From Haliclystus octoradiatus (Eukaryota; Cnidaria; Staurozoa; Stauromedusae; Haliclystidae): a DNA stretch of 64,000 nucleotides. The position numbers and the translations under genes were made by a program. The notes under the pieces are model-generated. The model saw only the letters and a list, made by a program, of their open reading frames with translations, was not told the origin of the DNA and searched no databases. The stretch covers positions 26,150,207 through 26,214,206 of the forward strand of contig OU744451.1 in the NCBI GenBank assembly GCA_916610825.1, in the 5' to 3' direction. Below are positions 1-12,500 of this stretch, one piece after another (position 1 is the first letter of the stretch; every line of letters begins with the position of its first letter).

Positions 1-859
1 ATTTATAAATATCTTTTAATTGTACATACTAATTTGACGTAAAGAGATAGAATGGTCCCCTCTATACAATGGCCACCTGTCTATAGCGGTCACTATTGCA
101 ATGTCTAAATATTAGTCTTTTCTAGTGGACTAATCTTGTCTATAAAGGCTGCCTGCATATAGTGGACAATTTATCTACCTCTCTTAGATGACTGTCATAT
201 ACAGGTTTGACTGAAGGTCTACATCAAGATTATAATTGGGCAAAGATGTGCCAGAAAAAAACATTCTTCAAATGAAGATCAACTATTTCGGAATGAAACT
301 GTAGATCCAATATTGATTACCAATTATGATATTTAACACAACAATTTTAACCAGTTCAATGCTCTCATTTATCTTCCATTAGTTCTGATTGCAAAGCATT
401 TACATTTTTTAAGGCAAAAATGTTTATCTTGTTGTATCTGGTAAAATATTTTCTCTCCCTAATATATTCCATGCGTTCATAAACATTATACAGTCACACA
501 AAATATACCATTTAAACTTCATGAGCAGTTCACAGGCTATTTATAAGGTGTTCATGACTAGTTCATCAACTTATAGCCAATATTCACAAACTTCTCATGA
601 ACACCTTATAAACAGCCCATGAATTGTTTTTTCACAAAAACATTAAGAATTTTTCGTGAAATTCAAATAACCAAAAATTTTCATAACTACCAGTAGTCAT
701 TTAACGTTCATTTAACATTCATGAGCTGTTATCAAAGGGGGAACCACTGTGATGGATATAATGATCAATATGGGTTGTTAAATCAATTCAATTCTGAAGA
801 ATAGATACTGTAGGCCTATTTAGTTGCTAGAGGCTACAGGAATACCATACTTCTGTTAC

Positions 860-3385
860 CTGTCTTTTCGAAGTCTTTTCTGATTTGGTTTATCATTTAT
901 CTTTGGCGATTCAATGACTAAAATAAATTGCAATCGAGTAAACAAGAAAACAAAATAAAAAATATAGTAATCAGATTTTTTCGAAATAAATAAATTACAA
1001 CATAACACAATTAATTATATTCTTATAAAGTCAAATCAAAGACTGATTACCTGTTATTCGTTCAAGAACTGCATCAAGCTGTCAAAATATACCAAAAATG
1101 TTTGATAATTAGAGACATTTATCAAAGAAAAGTTCAAAATAATCAATATCACCTTTGATACTTTGCAAAATATTAAAAGTGCAGGCTCTATTGTCAAATG
1201 TGATATAGGCCATATGATATACCTTTGTGTATTCACAATCAAGAATGCAAGTGACATCATTTGATCTTTTTAACCTGTTCAATCAAAAATTATTTATATA
1301 GAATTAATTATTTAAATAAATGAATAAATATATAAATATATTTATTATTTTTCTTTACTGAATGTAATAGCGTTCAATGCTATACAGCAGAGCATGTAAT
1401 ATATGAATTAATTATTTATATTTATTTATTTACGTTAACTTGGTTTTATTAAAGATATAATTTTAACTCAATCTTAATTTTAATTTAATTTAATCTTTTA
1501 CTATACTCACAATTTAAAGTTTTATACTTTACATACACTATATTAGCCTGCGTACCAGCCCCTAGTTTTTTTCTGAAACCATAGGGTCTGTGAACTAATG
1601 TGTGATTTTCAGCCCAACAAGTTCCCATGAGTTTGGGATATCTCGTAGTATTGAATTGTATGTAAATGTGTTAATATCCCCAATTTAAACAAGCTGTTCT
1701 TACAGAGTGACTCTCAGAAGACATCAGACGATGTGATTGTATGGCCAATACTTATTAAGTTTAGACATCACTGTCAGTTAAGCTTGTCTCCTGTAATTTC
1801 AAATGAACTGTTCATAAGTTGGTTCACAAACAGTTCAAAATCATTCATGAAAACTTCATGAGTTTTTTTGAGTAAATGGTAAATGTTAGTAGTTCATGAA
1901 CGGTTTATAAACTCAATTAACTTTATTGCTGGAGATGTTAGACTGTTACAGTCATATCTACTCACGTTATGAGCTTCTGAGCATCAAGTTTGTTCAGGAC
2001 ATTTTGTATTTGTTGTGCCTCACTAGCAATTGATGTGAACCCCTTCAATGTAATAAAGAAAATGAAAGCTGAAAAATATAAATTAACCGATATATTACCA
2101 GCCTCTAATCTGTTAATCTCATTTCAAGCATACAATACCTTTTTGAAGATTTGTAAATAAATATTTTCCAAAGTAACTGGAAACGCCAATTGTTTTGAAC
2201 ATAACACTTCAATTACTTTCTTTTCTAAGTTTTCATCAACACCCAACTCTGTTTTATCAAGCTCAGTTGGTGAGACTCGAGGAGATGGAGTCACTTCTAC
2301 AGTTGCTAGCGTTTCACTTTTGGGTTCAGTTGCGCTGTCTGCTGAAAGAATGACACATATATCAGATAGACTAGAGAATTGGTCAAGTCAAATATTTGGA
2401 TCAAAAGCTTAATGGTCACTTCAGTAGGCCTACTGGTAATAAAGAAAAAAGTATTATCCATATTCTATCAAGTCAACCACTGTATATATAGATCACCTGT
2501 ATAAAGAGGTCAAATTCAAGCGCAGTGCAAATAGTAACTCAATTAACAGATCTACAAAATCAATTAATTATTAAATTAGAATTGATGCTTTCCATGCATT
2601 AGTGGAAATACCCATAGGGCAACAATCCCTGAATCTAGGCTGGTGTATGCGTGGGCAATATTTTACCACAATCATAATATTTTCAATTAAAGTAATTTAG
2701 AATTCATTTGCATAAAATGTGACGTCAGATACTTGCAATCTGATAATTTTAAAATTGATTTATGTGTTTGAAAATTCAAAATGAAGAATCTTGCTTCAAA
2801 ATGCTGATTAAAAAATTATTATTTTTGAGTCACAGTACAATAATTTTTGCTGAAATGATAGATTTTGGCCTCTGAAGTAAAATTTGAACAGTTTCTGCCC
2901 TTGCCCAAGTTGCCGCTAACTTTTTTGGAGTTGCAGCACCCGAGATCTCGCTGGAATGCAATGTGTCACCAGCTGAGGAAGATATTCACGCCAATTTTAA
3001 GCAACGCCAAGTCAATAGGCCTAGCCATTAGCCCACATACTAAATACCTAGATACACTAAAAAAAATTAGTTGAAAACTATATAGATTATAGCCAAATAA
3101 ATCCCAGGTTTAGTTTATCTTTACGCCAACTTTTCGAAAAGTCAGATACGATTTTCGCCGGATAGTAATAACATACATTGAATCCACTAGGATCTATAAG
3201 TACTATAGTCTATGGCTATAAATAGGCTACGGTAATAGCCTACTTCTACTATGTAATTTACCATCAGATGTTCCAACATCAAGGAGGCCACCCTGCCGCT
3301 CCTTTCTACGTTTTAATAATCTTTCACGAAGATTTTCATGTTTTCGTTTGTGAGCCTGTAATTGGCTCCAGGTATCAGAAGACAT
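860..3385 (-). CDS. METTL3: METTL3, N6-adenosine methyltransferase catalytic subunit (5' part only)
   Basis: Catalytic subunit of the nuclear METTL3-METTL14 complex, which writes m6A on mRNA. Exon 1 (3385-3262) encodes MSSDTWSQLQAHKRK and then an arginine-rich LRERLLKRRKER stretch, which matches the conserved start of METTL3 (human MSDTWSSIQAHKKQ...LRERLQRRRK). Exon 2 (2341-2139) and exon 3 (2042-1966) follow in frame with AG/GT borders; they encode the acidic linker and the helical part ending QKLIT. Three further short exons are likely because their phases chain exactly: 1187-1153, 1068-1051 (18 nt) and 917-860, the last encoding a basic KRLRKD patch like the METTL3 nuclear-localisation region. 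The zinc fingers and the DPPW methyltransferase domain are not in the window and should lie to the left. The gene is head-to-head with UBA2. I am confident of exons 1-3 and only moderately of the last three. Confidence 0.85.
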
Positions 3386-3545
3386 TTAATATATTCAATA
3401 AGTCATTCTTGGATGTATAACTTGCGTATAAATCCAATAAAATTGCAAGAAACTTACAAAATTTGTTTTTTGTTCTAAATGCGCCATTTCGTAAGTACCT
3501 CTGTTGCATAAACGAAAACTCGCTTGCGACAGTATACCTTGAAAA
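3386..3545. promoter_or_regulatory. Shared METTL3/UBA2 bidirectional promoter
   Basis: Only 160 bp separate the two divergent start codons, so promoters and 5' UTRs of both genes must lie here or overlap the genes. No TATA box is obvious. A GCGCCATTT block sits near 3480, and the UBA2 start codon lies within AAAATGGCGGGG, close to the YY1 consensus AAnATGGCGGC that commonly overlaps start codons of housekeeping genes. The arrangement is seen; the promoter function is inferred. Confidence 0.6.
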
Positions 3546-6500
3546 ATGGCGGGGAAGGAAGCTCACTTGAGTGAAAGTCAATGTATGAGTGAATCTCTTG
3601 CTGATGCTGTAAATAATTGTAAACTTTTGGTTGTTGGAGCTGGTGGTATTGGGTGCGAACTGTTGAAAAATCTTGTTTTAACTGGATTCAATTCTATACA
3701 CGTGGTATGATTATCAATAAAACTTTCAATTTTACCCTGTCTTCCTACTTTCTGCTCTATGTTTGTTAGCTAGGCCTAATTGCAAATGGAAATTATTAGA
3801 GCATGATTTTCATGCAGACTACAATTATCTTCTCATACTGGTCATTGGAGACTTGTCAGCACTCCAGGAGGAGGCTACATGACCTTCCCCGCTAACCCTT
3901 ACATGATTGATAATGATTCGATCAAGAAGGACTGAAAACAGGGACAGTGCCAAGGTTTCCCCGACAAGGGAGCCAGCTCTTGAAACGAGGGGGATATTAA
4001 AGAAAGTCAAAGCACTCACAAAGAGAGAAAGGGGATGTATCATTTCTTGTGCAATTCACTATTATTCTCACCTGCCAGACTGCATCCCACAGGCTCTCGC
4101 CAGTACTTTGGTGTTAACGTCAAACTGGCTTGGAATTTTCCAACTTTCAATGCAATGGCGGGGATTTTTGTATCGTATTTTGATAAAAAATTATCCATTT
4201 TCTACTGTTATCATAGCAAGGGGGACAAACCGTGATTGGTTAAAAAAGTAAACTTGCGTCCTGTAAATACAGCTTCGAAGTAGCTTCGATTTGACATTCT
4301 AGCCAATAGAGTGTCAGAAAGAAGTCAACAGTTTACTTTTTCGCGCCATTTTGACGGTATTTTGTTAAAATTTACTAGCCTACAAACCTTGATCGCCTAT
4401 AAATGGTTTCTAAACGGATTGTAAAAATTTCTTCACTTTTGAGTTGCTTTATACTTGTTCTTGGCCTGTTTATAACATTAGCATGATCGGACGATAGCAT
4501 GTTGAGATATTTTAAGTTTTCTCAAATCTTACATTCACGACGCTTCGAAGGGATTTTTTGAAATTCTTTCCAACTTCAATCTGCAAATAATCTGGCGATC
4601 GCTGATGAAACAAGCTTGAATATTGGTTAAAATATAGCAATATATATATTAGAAAACTTCATGTATATATAAATCAAACATCATTCTTATTCTTAGTTCA
4701 TAATTTGTTCGTTTGATTATCTTAATCTTGCTGTTACCCTGTTGTACGCCACGCTGGAATCCGCGCGAATTTCAAACCAGGGTTATGAAACATTTTAAAT
4801 AAACAACTCTTGAAAGTCAGCAAAATCAGCTGTTTTTAAATCCCCAAATTTACTAGCAAAATGAGTAAATGTGTTAGGGGAAAGAGAAAATCCTGTTCAA
4901 ACAAACACCATGAAGCATGGAATTCCACTTCACAATACTTGATTGACCTTGGCACAAGACTTGGTCGCTCAAATATTTTTTCTAAGGCATTTTTTTATAA
5001 AAACTTTGGTAAACACGGTTTTTTATGTTCACATTGTATTTTTAATTCTTTAAGTAAAAGGGAATACACAGCAAGGCTGCCTTCTAATTATGAACAACAT
5101 TATTCATTCTCCAAGGTAAGAATTAAAGAAACGATACATATACATTGAACATTTCTTACTCCTGAAATTTGTGATAAATGACAGCTGATTTGACAGTTCA
5201 ATGAGATAATTATCGCTGTCATTTATCTCAAATGTTTCAGAAACAAGAATTACATAATTGAAAATAAATAAAAAGATAGTTATACAACTGCGGTATATCC
5301 TGTATATAATAGCATTAAAAATATTAGTCAACAAAGCACCACATTGCCTAATAATTTAATATGTATGTGTATATATTTATGACTTTTACAAATTATTCCA
5401 AGATATAATTTGTCCACAACATCCTTGAAGCAGCAAATTCAAGCTTTGTAATTTTTGTTTTTATTGCAAAATTGTAATTTCTTTAAGTAATAATACCATT
5501 ATTACAAATAACTATTCTTTCTTCGTTTTAGTTCCAAGCAATCCGTTCCGAATTGGACGTAGGCGACAGTTCGCAATCTGAGAATTCTCAAGAAATAGTG
5601 CAGACGTGCAGTACCAGCAATGATTCAAATGACATAGATAATGATAACAATGATGTAGTAGAGTCATCAGTAAAACTGGACACTAAAACGACAAAACATT
5701 TAGTTATTGAATCTGAGTTATATGTTCAAATCAAGAAGTTAAGAATCTATATTAGAAAGCATTATGGAGATTCACTACCACCATGTGGTACAGATGACTT
5801 CAAGCATTTATGTACTCAGGCTGGCTCAGCAACATTATTTTCCACTCTTCTTGAATCTATGACTACCACACTCGACGGACCCATAAAAGTAAAATCTAAT
5901 GAAAAGAAAGTTAAATCTATTATTTTTACCCTAATGTTTGGCCAGTCTCGAAAAGGCAACTGGTTTCAAGTAACGGTCGGACAATTAATTGGGGTGAAAG
6001 GAGTAGGGGAATCCGGAATGTCACTTTTAAATGGATGTGGTGTCTCTGTTTCATCCAAAACAATTTATAGGAGGATTAGCTCGGATGGCAGAGCAACCGA
6101 ACTTCAGATCGGATCATATCTGATCGACTGTGGTTCAAATCCCCCTAAGGTCAACTCAGCCTTGATTTTATCTGAAACATCAAATGAGTACCATTTGAGG
6201 ATGGCGGATGGAATGGTCCAGAGGGAATTGCTTTGTGAGTAGCTGCGGCGCATCGTTGCGCATTGACAATCAACACCTATCTGCCATGAAATCTGTTGAA
6301 ATTGATCTGCAGTGTCGCGGCTGAGATCAACAAAGAGTGTTTAAAATCATTGCTTCCAGCGAAAAAAGCCACTCGTCTAGAAATAGAGGGGTGGTACGGG
6401 TGCCTTCGGTAGGGCGACACCGTCTACACTACTATCCAAAACAAATACTAGAAACAATAAAAAACTTGCACAGACTCATTTTGAGAAAGTAAAGTTATTT

Positions 6501-9500
6501 ATTGATAATGCAACCAGAAAAGAAGAACTACTTGTGTTGATGATCGATGATTACAGTAATATACACACAAACACACGCCCAAGGGATCAAAAAACATCAG
6601 AAGCACGCAGTATGGCGACTATTTTGTTAAAACGATTCCCAACAGTCAATGCAATTCGAGCTGGAACAACAAATATTGCGCAATCCCCAAATAAAGTAGA
6701 CCCAAACTTAATAATTGAGTATTTACACTTACATGAGGCCAACATGTTCAAATCTTTTTCAAGTTCAATGCCCCAGTGGCTTACATCTATGTTTTTTGAT
6801 CCTGAAAAAGAAAGGTTAAGGCTACAAAGTCACAACTACCAGGCTTATCATCAAGTCAGAGAAATGAGGTCTATGGAGCATTGCTGCCTGATTGATGAAA
6901 TTGAGCTCAAGTTAAAATCCTATGAAAATTTTTCTACAGCTGTAAGTCATGCTATTATCAATGGAATGGATAAATATTTACAAACTTTTATATGTCCATT
7001 ACCTGGCGATTGGCCGGCACAATTTTATATAAGACAGCTACAATATTCAGCATTTTCTGAAAGTTCAGATTCAAAATATTTCAAAAACATTATCCCCTTT
7101 ATTGGTCCCTTACATGTGCAGCTCAATGCCAGAGAATGTGTGTGTCTCTTGAACATTGAATTTTTTCAAACTGCATACACAGCAATTTTTGGTAAATTCA
7201 AGCTTCTTGCGAAGAAACCAAAACCATGGAGGATTTCCTTTTTGGAAGAAATTTTATATGGAGGTTGGACAATCATTAGAAATCAGATCTTGATGCAGTT
7301 TAAGGGGTGCAAAAACATTGAATTTTTATATTTTGTCAATTTATTCGATAACTATCTTCCTCTGGTTTTGTCAATTTATTCTGTTACATTTAAACAAGGC
7401 AATGCAGAGGAATATAATTACTCAATGCTAAGAATGTGGGTAATGTTCTTTTGTTTTAAAAGACATCACTACAACAAAGCACCACTGATATGGCTCTCAA
7501 ACATTTTATATTGGAAAAAAATTGAGCATCCACTTTTTTACCTTTTTATAAATAATTTGAATACCCTAGATGAATATCCTGTTGAAAATTTCCATTCAAC
7601 TTTGAGATCGATTTCAGCCCACAAGATGACGCTGACAAAATAGCAATAAAAGCAAGATCATGGGAGTCCTCAAAGGTAAACCGCTCTGATCTAAAAGACA
7701 ACTTTGTCACATCCAAGAGTCATACATTTGGTAGGTCAGAGTTGGAATTCTTGAAACTTGAGGCAGCCAAATTTTTGATGTCTGTTCTTAGTCAAATTAG
7801 TAAAAACAAAAACTCTGCTCAACAAGTCCAGCGTCCCCCACGGAAAAAGAAGACATGTACTTATTGGAAATTACCCAACATTTTTGGAGAAAAAATTGTG
7901 ACTTCAGAAATATTACCTCTTGGGTTTCAATTTGAAAATGATGAACCAAACCCTTTACGGTGAGCATATTCAGTGTAATAGTGTTGGTATCTAGTCGTAG
8001 AATAGTTGTTGGTTTATTTATTACTAACATTTATTTTGACTATTTCAAATTTTATTAAAACAATTTTAATTCTATTATAATGAAATTGATTTGATCAATC
8101 TGATTGGTTTAGAGTTATAACGACAAAACATCATTACAAAACTAGGTTCGAAAACAGAATCCAACTTCATTATGTTGATCAGAGATAAGAACAAGACATA
8201 ATATTGCATATATAGATGTAAATTTGGCGCACTCGAGTAACTTCAGGAGAAAGCTGAAAGGCAAAGTCACATGCTGCGGCAGCTCATGGTTTTCAGATGC
8301 CTTCGTTTTCTCCTTGCGTGCCCTCTTGCGCACCAAATACCAATTGCTTATTGCCACATGAATTTTCTGGAGGAAATGTGCCGTTTTAAATGATAATTAA
8401 AATGGAAAAACTTATTACCAACATTTCCCAGGAAAATCAATCAACAATCTATGCAACACACATTCTCAAGCATATTTTTATTTTTATCTTACAGTCGTTG
8501 TGACTTACAGCAATGTGAAAAAGAAGAGGTAGATTTTGAAATTCTGCATGGTTGTGGGCATTCATATCATTTATCATGCCAAAATGAAAGCAGATCATGC
8601 CCAATTTGTATGCCTAAAATTGAAGAAAATATAAGAACATTGTCAAACATTGCGGCAGAATCCATAACCAATATTACCAAAAAAAAAATTGATCACTGTG
8701 GAGATAATGAAGATAAAAATAGTACAGATGATCACGATGATGATCCATTAAACATAGGCCTAATTAATGTACCAAGTAATCTAGACAGAGAGCTCCTTGA
8801 TCTCCAGAGGGAGCTATTTTCATGGGGATTTATCGAAGGATTGTGATGTTGCTAAATAAATATTCTTTATCTTAGTGTATAGCTATAGCCTGATTCGATT
8901 ATAACCTATAGTGCTGTAATAGAAGCATATTTGATGATAGCCTAGTTTATAGCGATATATGTATAACGCTATAGGCCTAGACATTTAACATTATAAGTAA
9001 TATTGTAAAATCAAGTTATTAATCAAGTATTTTATTTCTCGAAAGTATATTCGTAGATACAGAAAACAGCATATCAAATATGCAGATGATACTAGACGAG
9101 ATAGTTTTGCGATTGGAATTGCCCACCATGCACGTTATAGAAAGATATCGTCATGCTCTAAATGGAGTTAATGAGGCATCATCAAATGTAGGATAAAAAC
9201 AAAATTAATTGAATTTCTAAACACAAAATATTGATACAGTCTAAAATAATTTACCTACATGCTATATTTTAACCAATATGCAAGCTTGTTTCATCAGCGA
9301 TCGCCAGATTATTTGCAGATTGAAGTTGGAAAGAATTTCAAAAAATCCCTTCGAAGCGTCGTGAATGTAAGATTTGAGAAAACTTAAAATATCTCAACAT
9401 GCTATCGTCCGATCATGCTAATGCTATAAACAGGCCAAGAACAAGTATAAAGCAACTCAAAAGTGAAGAAATTTTTACAATCCGTTTAGAAACCATTTAT

Positions 9501-12500
9501 AGGCGATCAAGGTTTGTAGGCTAGTAAATTTTAACAAAATATCGTCAAAATGGCGCGAAAAAGTAAACTGTTGACTTCTTTCTGACACTCTATTGGCTAG
9601 AATGTCAAATCGAAGCTACTTCGAAGCTGTATTTACAGGACGCAAGTTTACTTTTTTAACCAATCACGGTTTGTCCCCCTTGCTCTGTTATCATATAACT
9701 TCTGGCAGGAAAATCAGGGTTATAAATACTCGGTGGATATTGTTCCGGCTGCTGGAAAGCTGTTCTCGAAAGATAATGTTCCGTGCATCCTTTGCGCACC
9801 AGTCTGCAGATTATGGCAATGGCGCACCCGAGATTCAACGATATTTAGATATTTTACGGTCAAACGTCAACAATGTATTTGCTGTTGCGCACCCGAGATC
9901 TCGGCGAAAACTGTCATTATCTTCAGACTGGTTTGCGCATGCGTATGTAGATAGTAAACATGGCTGTGTCGATCGATCCAAATTAATAAATCTTATAAAA
10001 TGTTTGGAATAAATATAAGACTGAAACGATATTCAACATATCTGTGCATTCATAATTTTATTCTGTGTTTGCTTTATTGAAGCTTTTCAGCGACTCGATC
10101 CAGCGTTTTCAATATTTGAGTGTTGTGACATGTATTTGGCGCTCTTAAGGTTTTAGATATTTATGTATTTTACTTTGGTGATTTGTAATAATATGGGATA
10201 ATTACTTAGTAGTCATCTCCTTATCCTGCAACTGATGCTTATGCCTGCCAATTCTGATTTTGTCGTATACCAAAAGTCAAACTCTGAAACTCAAAACCAG
10301 AGCCGAGTTTGTTTTCTATAAGTTTGGAAGAACGGTTTGATGTGGCATCTAGCGTCTGAATCTCTCATATAAAGTGTTTTTAGCGTCTACCACTTTCATT
10401 CTAAATCCTTTTATATTCTATTATTTACCTGATGAACAGAATTGTTATGAACATGATCCAGGTTCCTAGATCGCGAAAGGATGAGCTAATGTCCGAAATC
10501 AGCCAAGTATTGACTTTTTATTAATAAGATAGGCCTACTAGTGAATATTAAGATCAAATTTTAACCTTCAGATTTCCGAAGCTTATTTGTAGCCCTACAT
10601 TAATTAACAAATTGATAACTGAAATAATTTCTTTACAATGAGTTCACGTCTACACCGAATGGAGCGTTAACAATGAAATGATAGTAGACCGCTTTGTTCT
10701 GTCTGTTTTGTTGTTTCATGGGGTTTTCATACTATTGAGTAATAGGCACCTCTGTTCTGGTGTTGAATTTAAAACAATTTTAAACTAGATTACAACGAAA
10801 GCTAACAAGAACAACGTAGCAAAGGTAATGCAAAGGTCAGGGATAAACACAGGGAATTGTACAGACCTTGTATGGCTGAACCGAGACGCCATATAATTAC
10901 TAGCTTGAGTTTTATTCAACTTATTTTATCTGAGTAAATAATTTTTTTCAGTTAACCTACGGGTAGCAGTTTAATTCAAGAAAATACTGAGCGTTCTTTC
11001 GAATGTGTTATTGCATGATTTTGCCATCGCGCCATTTTGAATGTATTGACCTTCTTTTCATTTGAACAATAGACAATTTTGAAATTTGTGTCAAAATGGT
11101 GTGGTAAATAATTAACGGGAGTTGAATTACAATGCTTGGCGACGTAAACATTACATGAAAGACTGTAGAAATGAATGTTAGATTGCGCAGGAACAAATAA
11201 AACAACCTTTATTTTGCAATAGGTAAGATCCATATTTTGAAGAAAAAATACAGAAAACAGGACAAATTACAAATAATTTAATTGCTTTATACAAAGCACC
11301 GTTAACATTTGAATTTAGAAAGGAAATGTTTGTTTTCCTAATTAATTAATGAATTATGTAGCCTAATCGATTCTCAACTGAAAACGTAATTGGTGACCAC
11401 CATTGAATATTATATATCCTGATTATTATATTCATTTTATATATTATATAATAACTAGCAATGAGTGTGGTCCATAATGGACCTTCTATGATAAAACTTT
11501 CAGATCACTTATAATTAAACAATTGACTAAGCTGACTATCGCTGTATAATACGGAGTATGAACTCTGGAGGAGAACATGAGACACAATACGCATTGAAAC
11601 GATGTAGCATTAATCAATACATCTTAATCATTCCTTTAATAAAAATTTAATTTATTTTACATCAATTGAGTCGATTGAAATGTATAATTTAACGTAGCTA
11701 TATCTACATAGAAAAACTTTATTTGATGTGCTGAAAGGAAGCCAGAACACATTAATTATTATAAATTACAAATACTAGGTCAAATTTCGAAATCTGAAAC
11801 TATCCTTAAAAAATCACTTCAAATCCGATCCGATCCAAAGACCTAAAATTTTAACCCGAATCTGACCCGACACGATCAGATCGCGTTCGGTTCGGATTCA
11901 TAAATCTTTATTGCAATATATACAACACTAATGTGGTGTTCACAAAGTAACGCCGTCAAAGTGTGGCCGGTCAAACTCGTGGCATTGCATGCAATATATT
12001 CAATATTAAATTAATTTAGCTTCAACAAGACACATGGTCCACTGATTTCTGTTATTAACATGATCAATAGACATCTTTTGTTAATTAACCATGATTTTCT
12101 GCTTCATATTTAAAAAAATAATAAAAATCATTGATAAAAAGTTGCCGAATGGCGGATTTGAACTGACGACCCTGATATTGTGATACCAGAACATTAACCA
12201 ATGAGCAACTGCCTTACTTACTGTTATAGGCGCTTTGACTGTATCAATCAACAAACCTACTGCTTCAACAACGTATTATTGAACAAGGCTGACCCCACGC
12301 TCTACAGCGCGTGTATTAAATTTCAAATTATATATATAATCTGAAAATATTATGATATGATAGTATATGAGCCTATATATTTTTGATCTTTGCAATCTCA
12401 GCAAGTATGCCTGTGATTTTCATGGCAGTCTATCAAAATACTAAGAGTTCGTTGAAAATAAAATTTTATAAGTAAAAAATGATCTGAAAAATTGACCTGA

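Larger units (their letters stand above)
4205..9694 (+). mobile_element. 5.47-kb DNA transposon with long inverted repeats and DUF6589-like transposase
   Basis: The element body is 4215-9684. It starts AGCAAGGGGGACAAACCG, ends with the reverse complement, and is flanked by the direct repeat CTGTTATCAT (4205-4214 and 9685-9694), a 10-bp target duplication. The terminal inverted repeats are 425 bp each and differ at only a few positions (near 4362, 4473 and 4620), so insertion is fairly recent. Inside is one three-exon gene on the plus strand, disrupted by a SINE and a frameshift, so this copy is probably dead as a source of protein. It sits in UBA2 intron 1. A 10-bp duplication with long inverted repeats would suit Mutator-like elements, but the protein does not look like a MULE transposase; I leave the superfamily open. 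Confidence 0.9.

Noticed and set aside
3907-4251. 114-aa plus-strand frame
   Set aside because: It crosses the left boundary of the transposon insertion, so it cannot be a conserved gene.
6534-6600. Separate gene starting at the ATG at 6534
   Set aside because: The frame is open upstream to the SINE boundary and continues the transposase; the ATG is internal.
9593-10012. 139-aa plus-strand frame
   Set aside because: It starts inside the transposon's inverted repeat and runs into the flanking dispersed repeat; no family motif.
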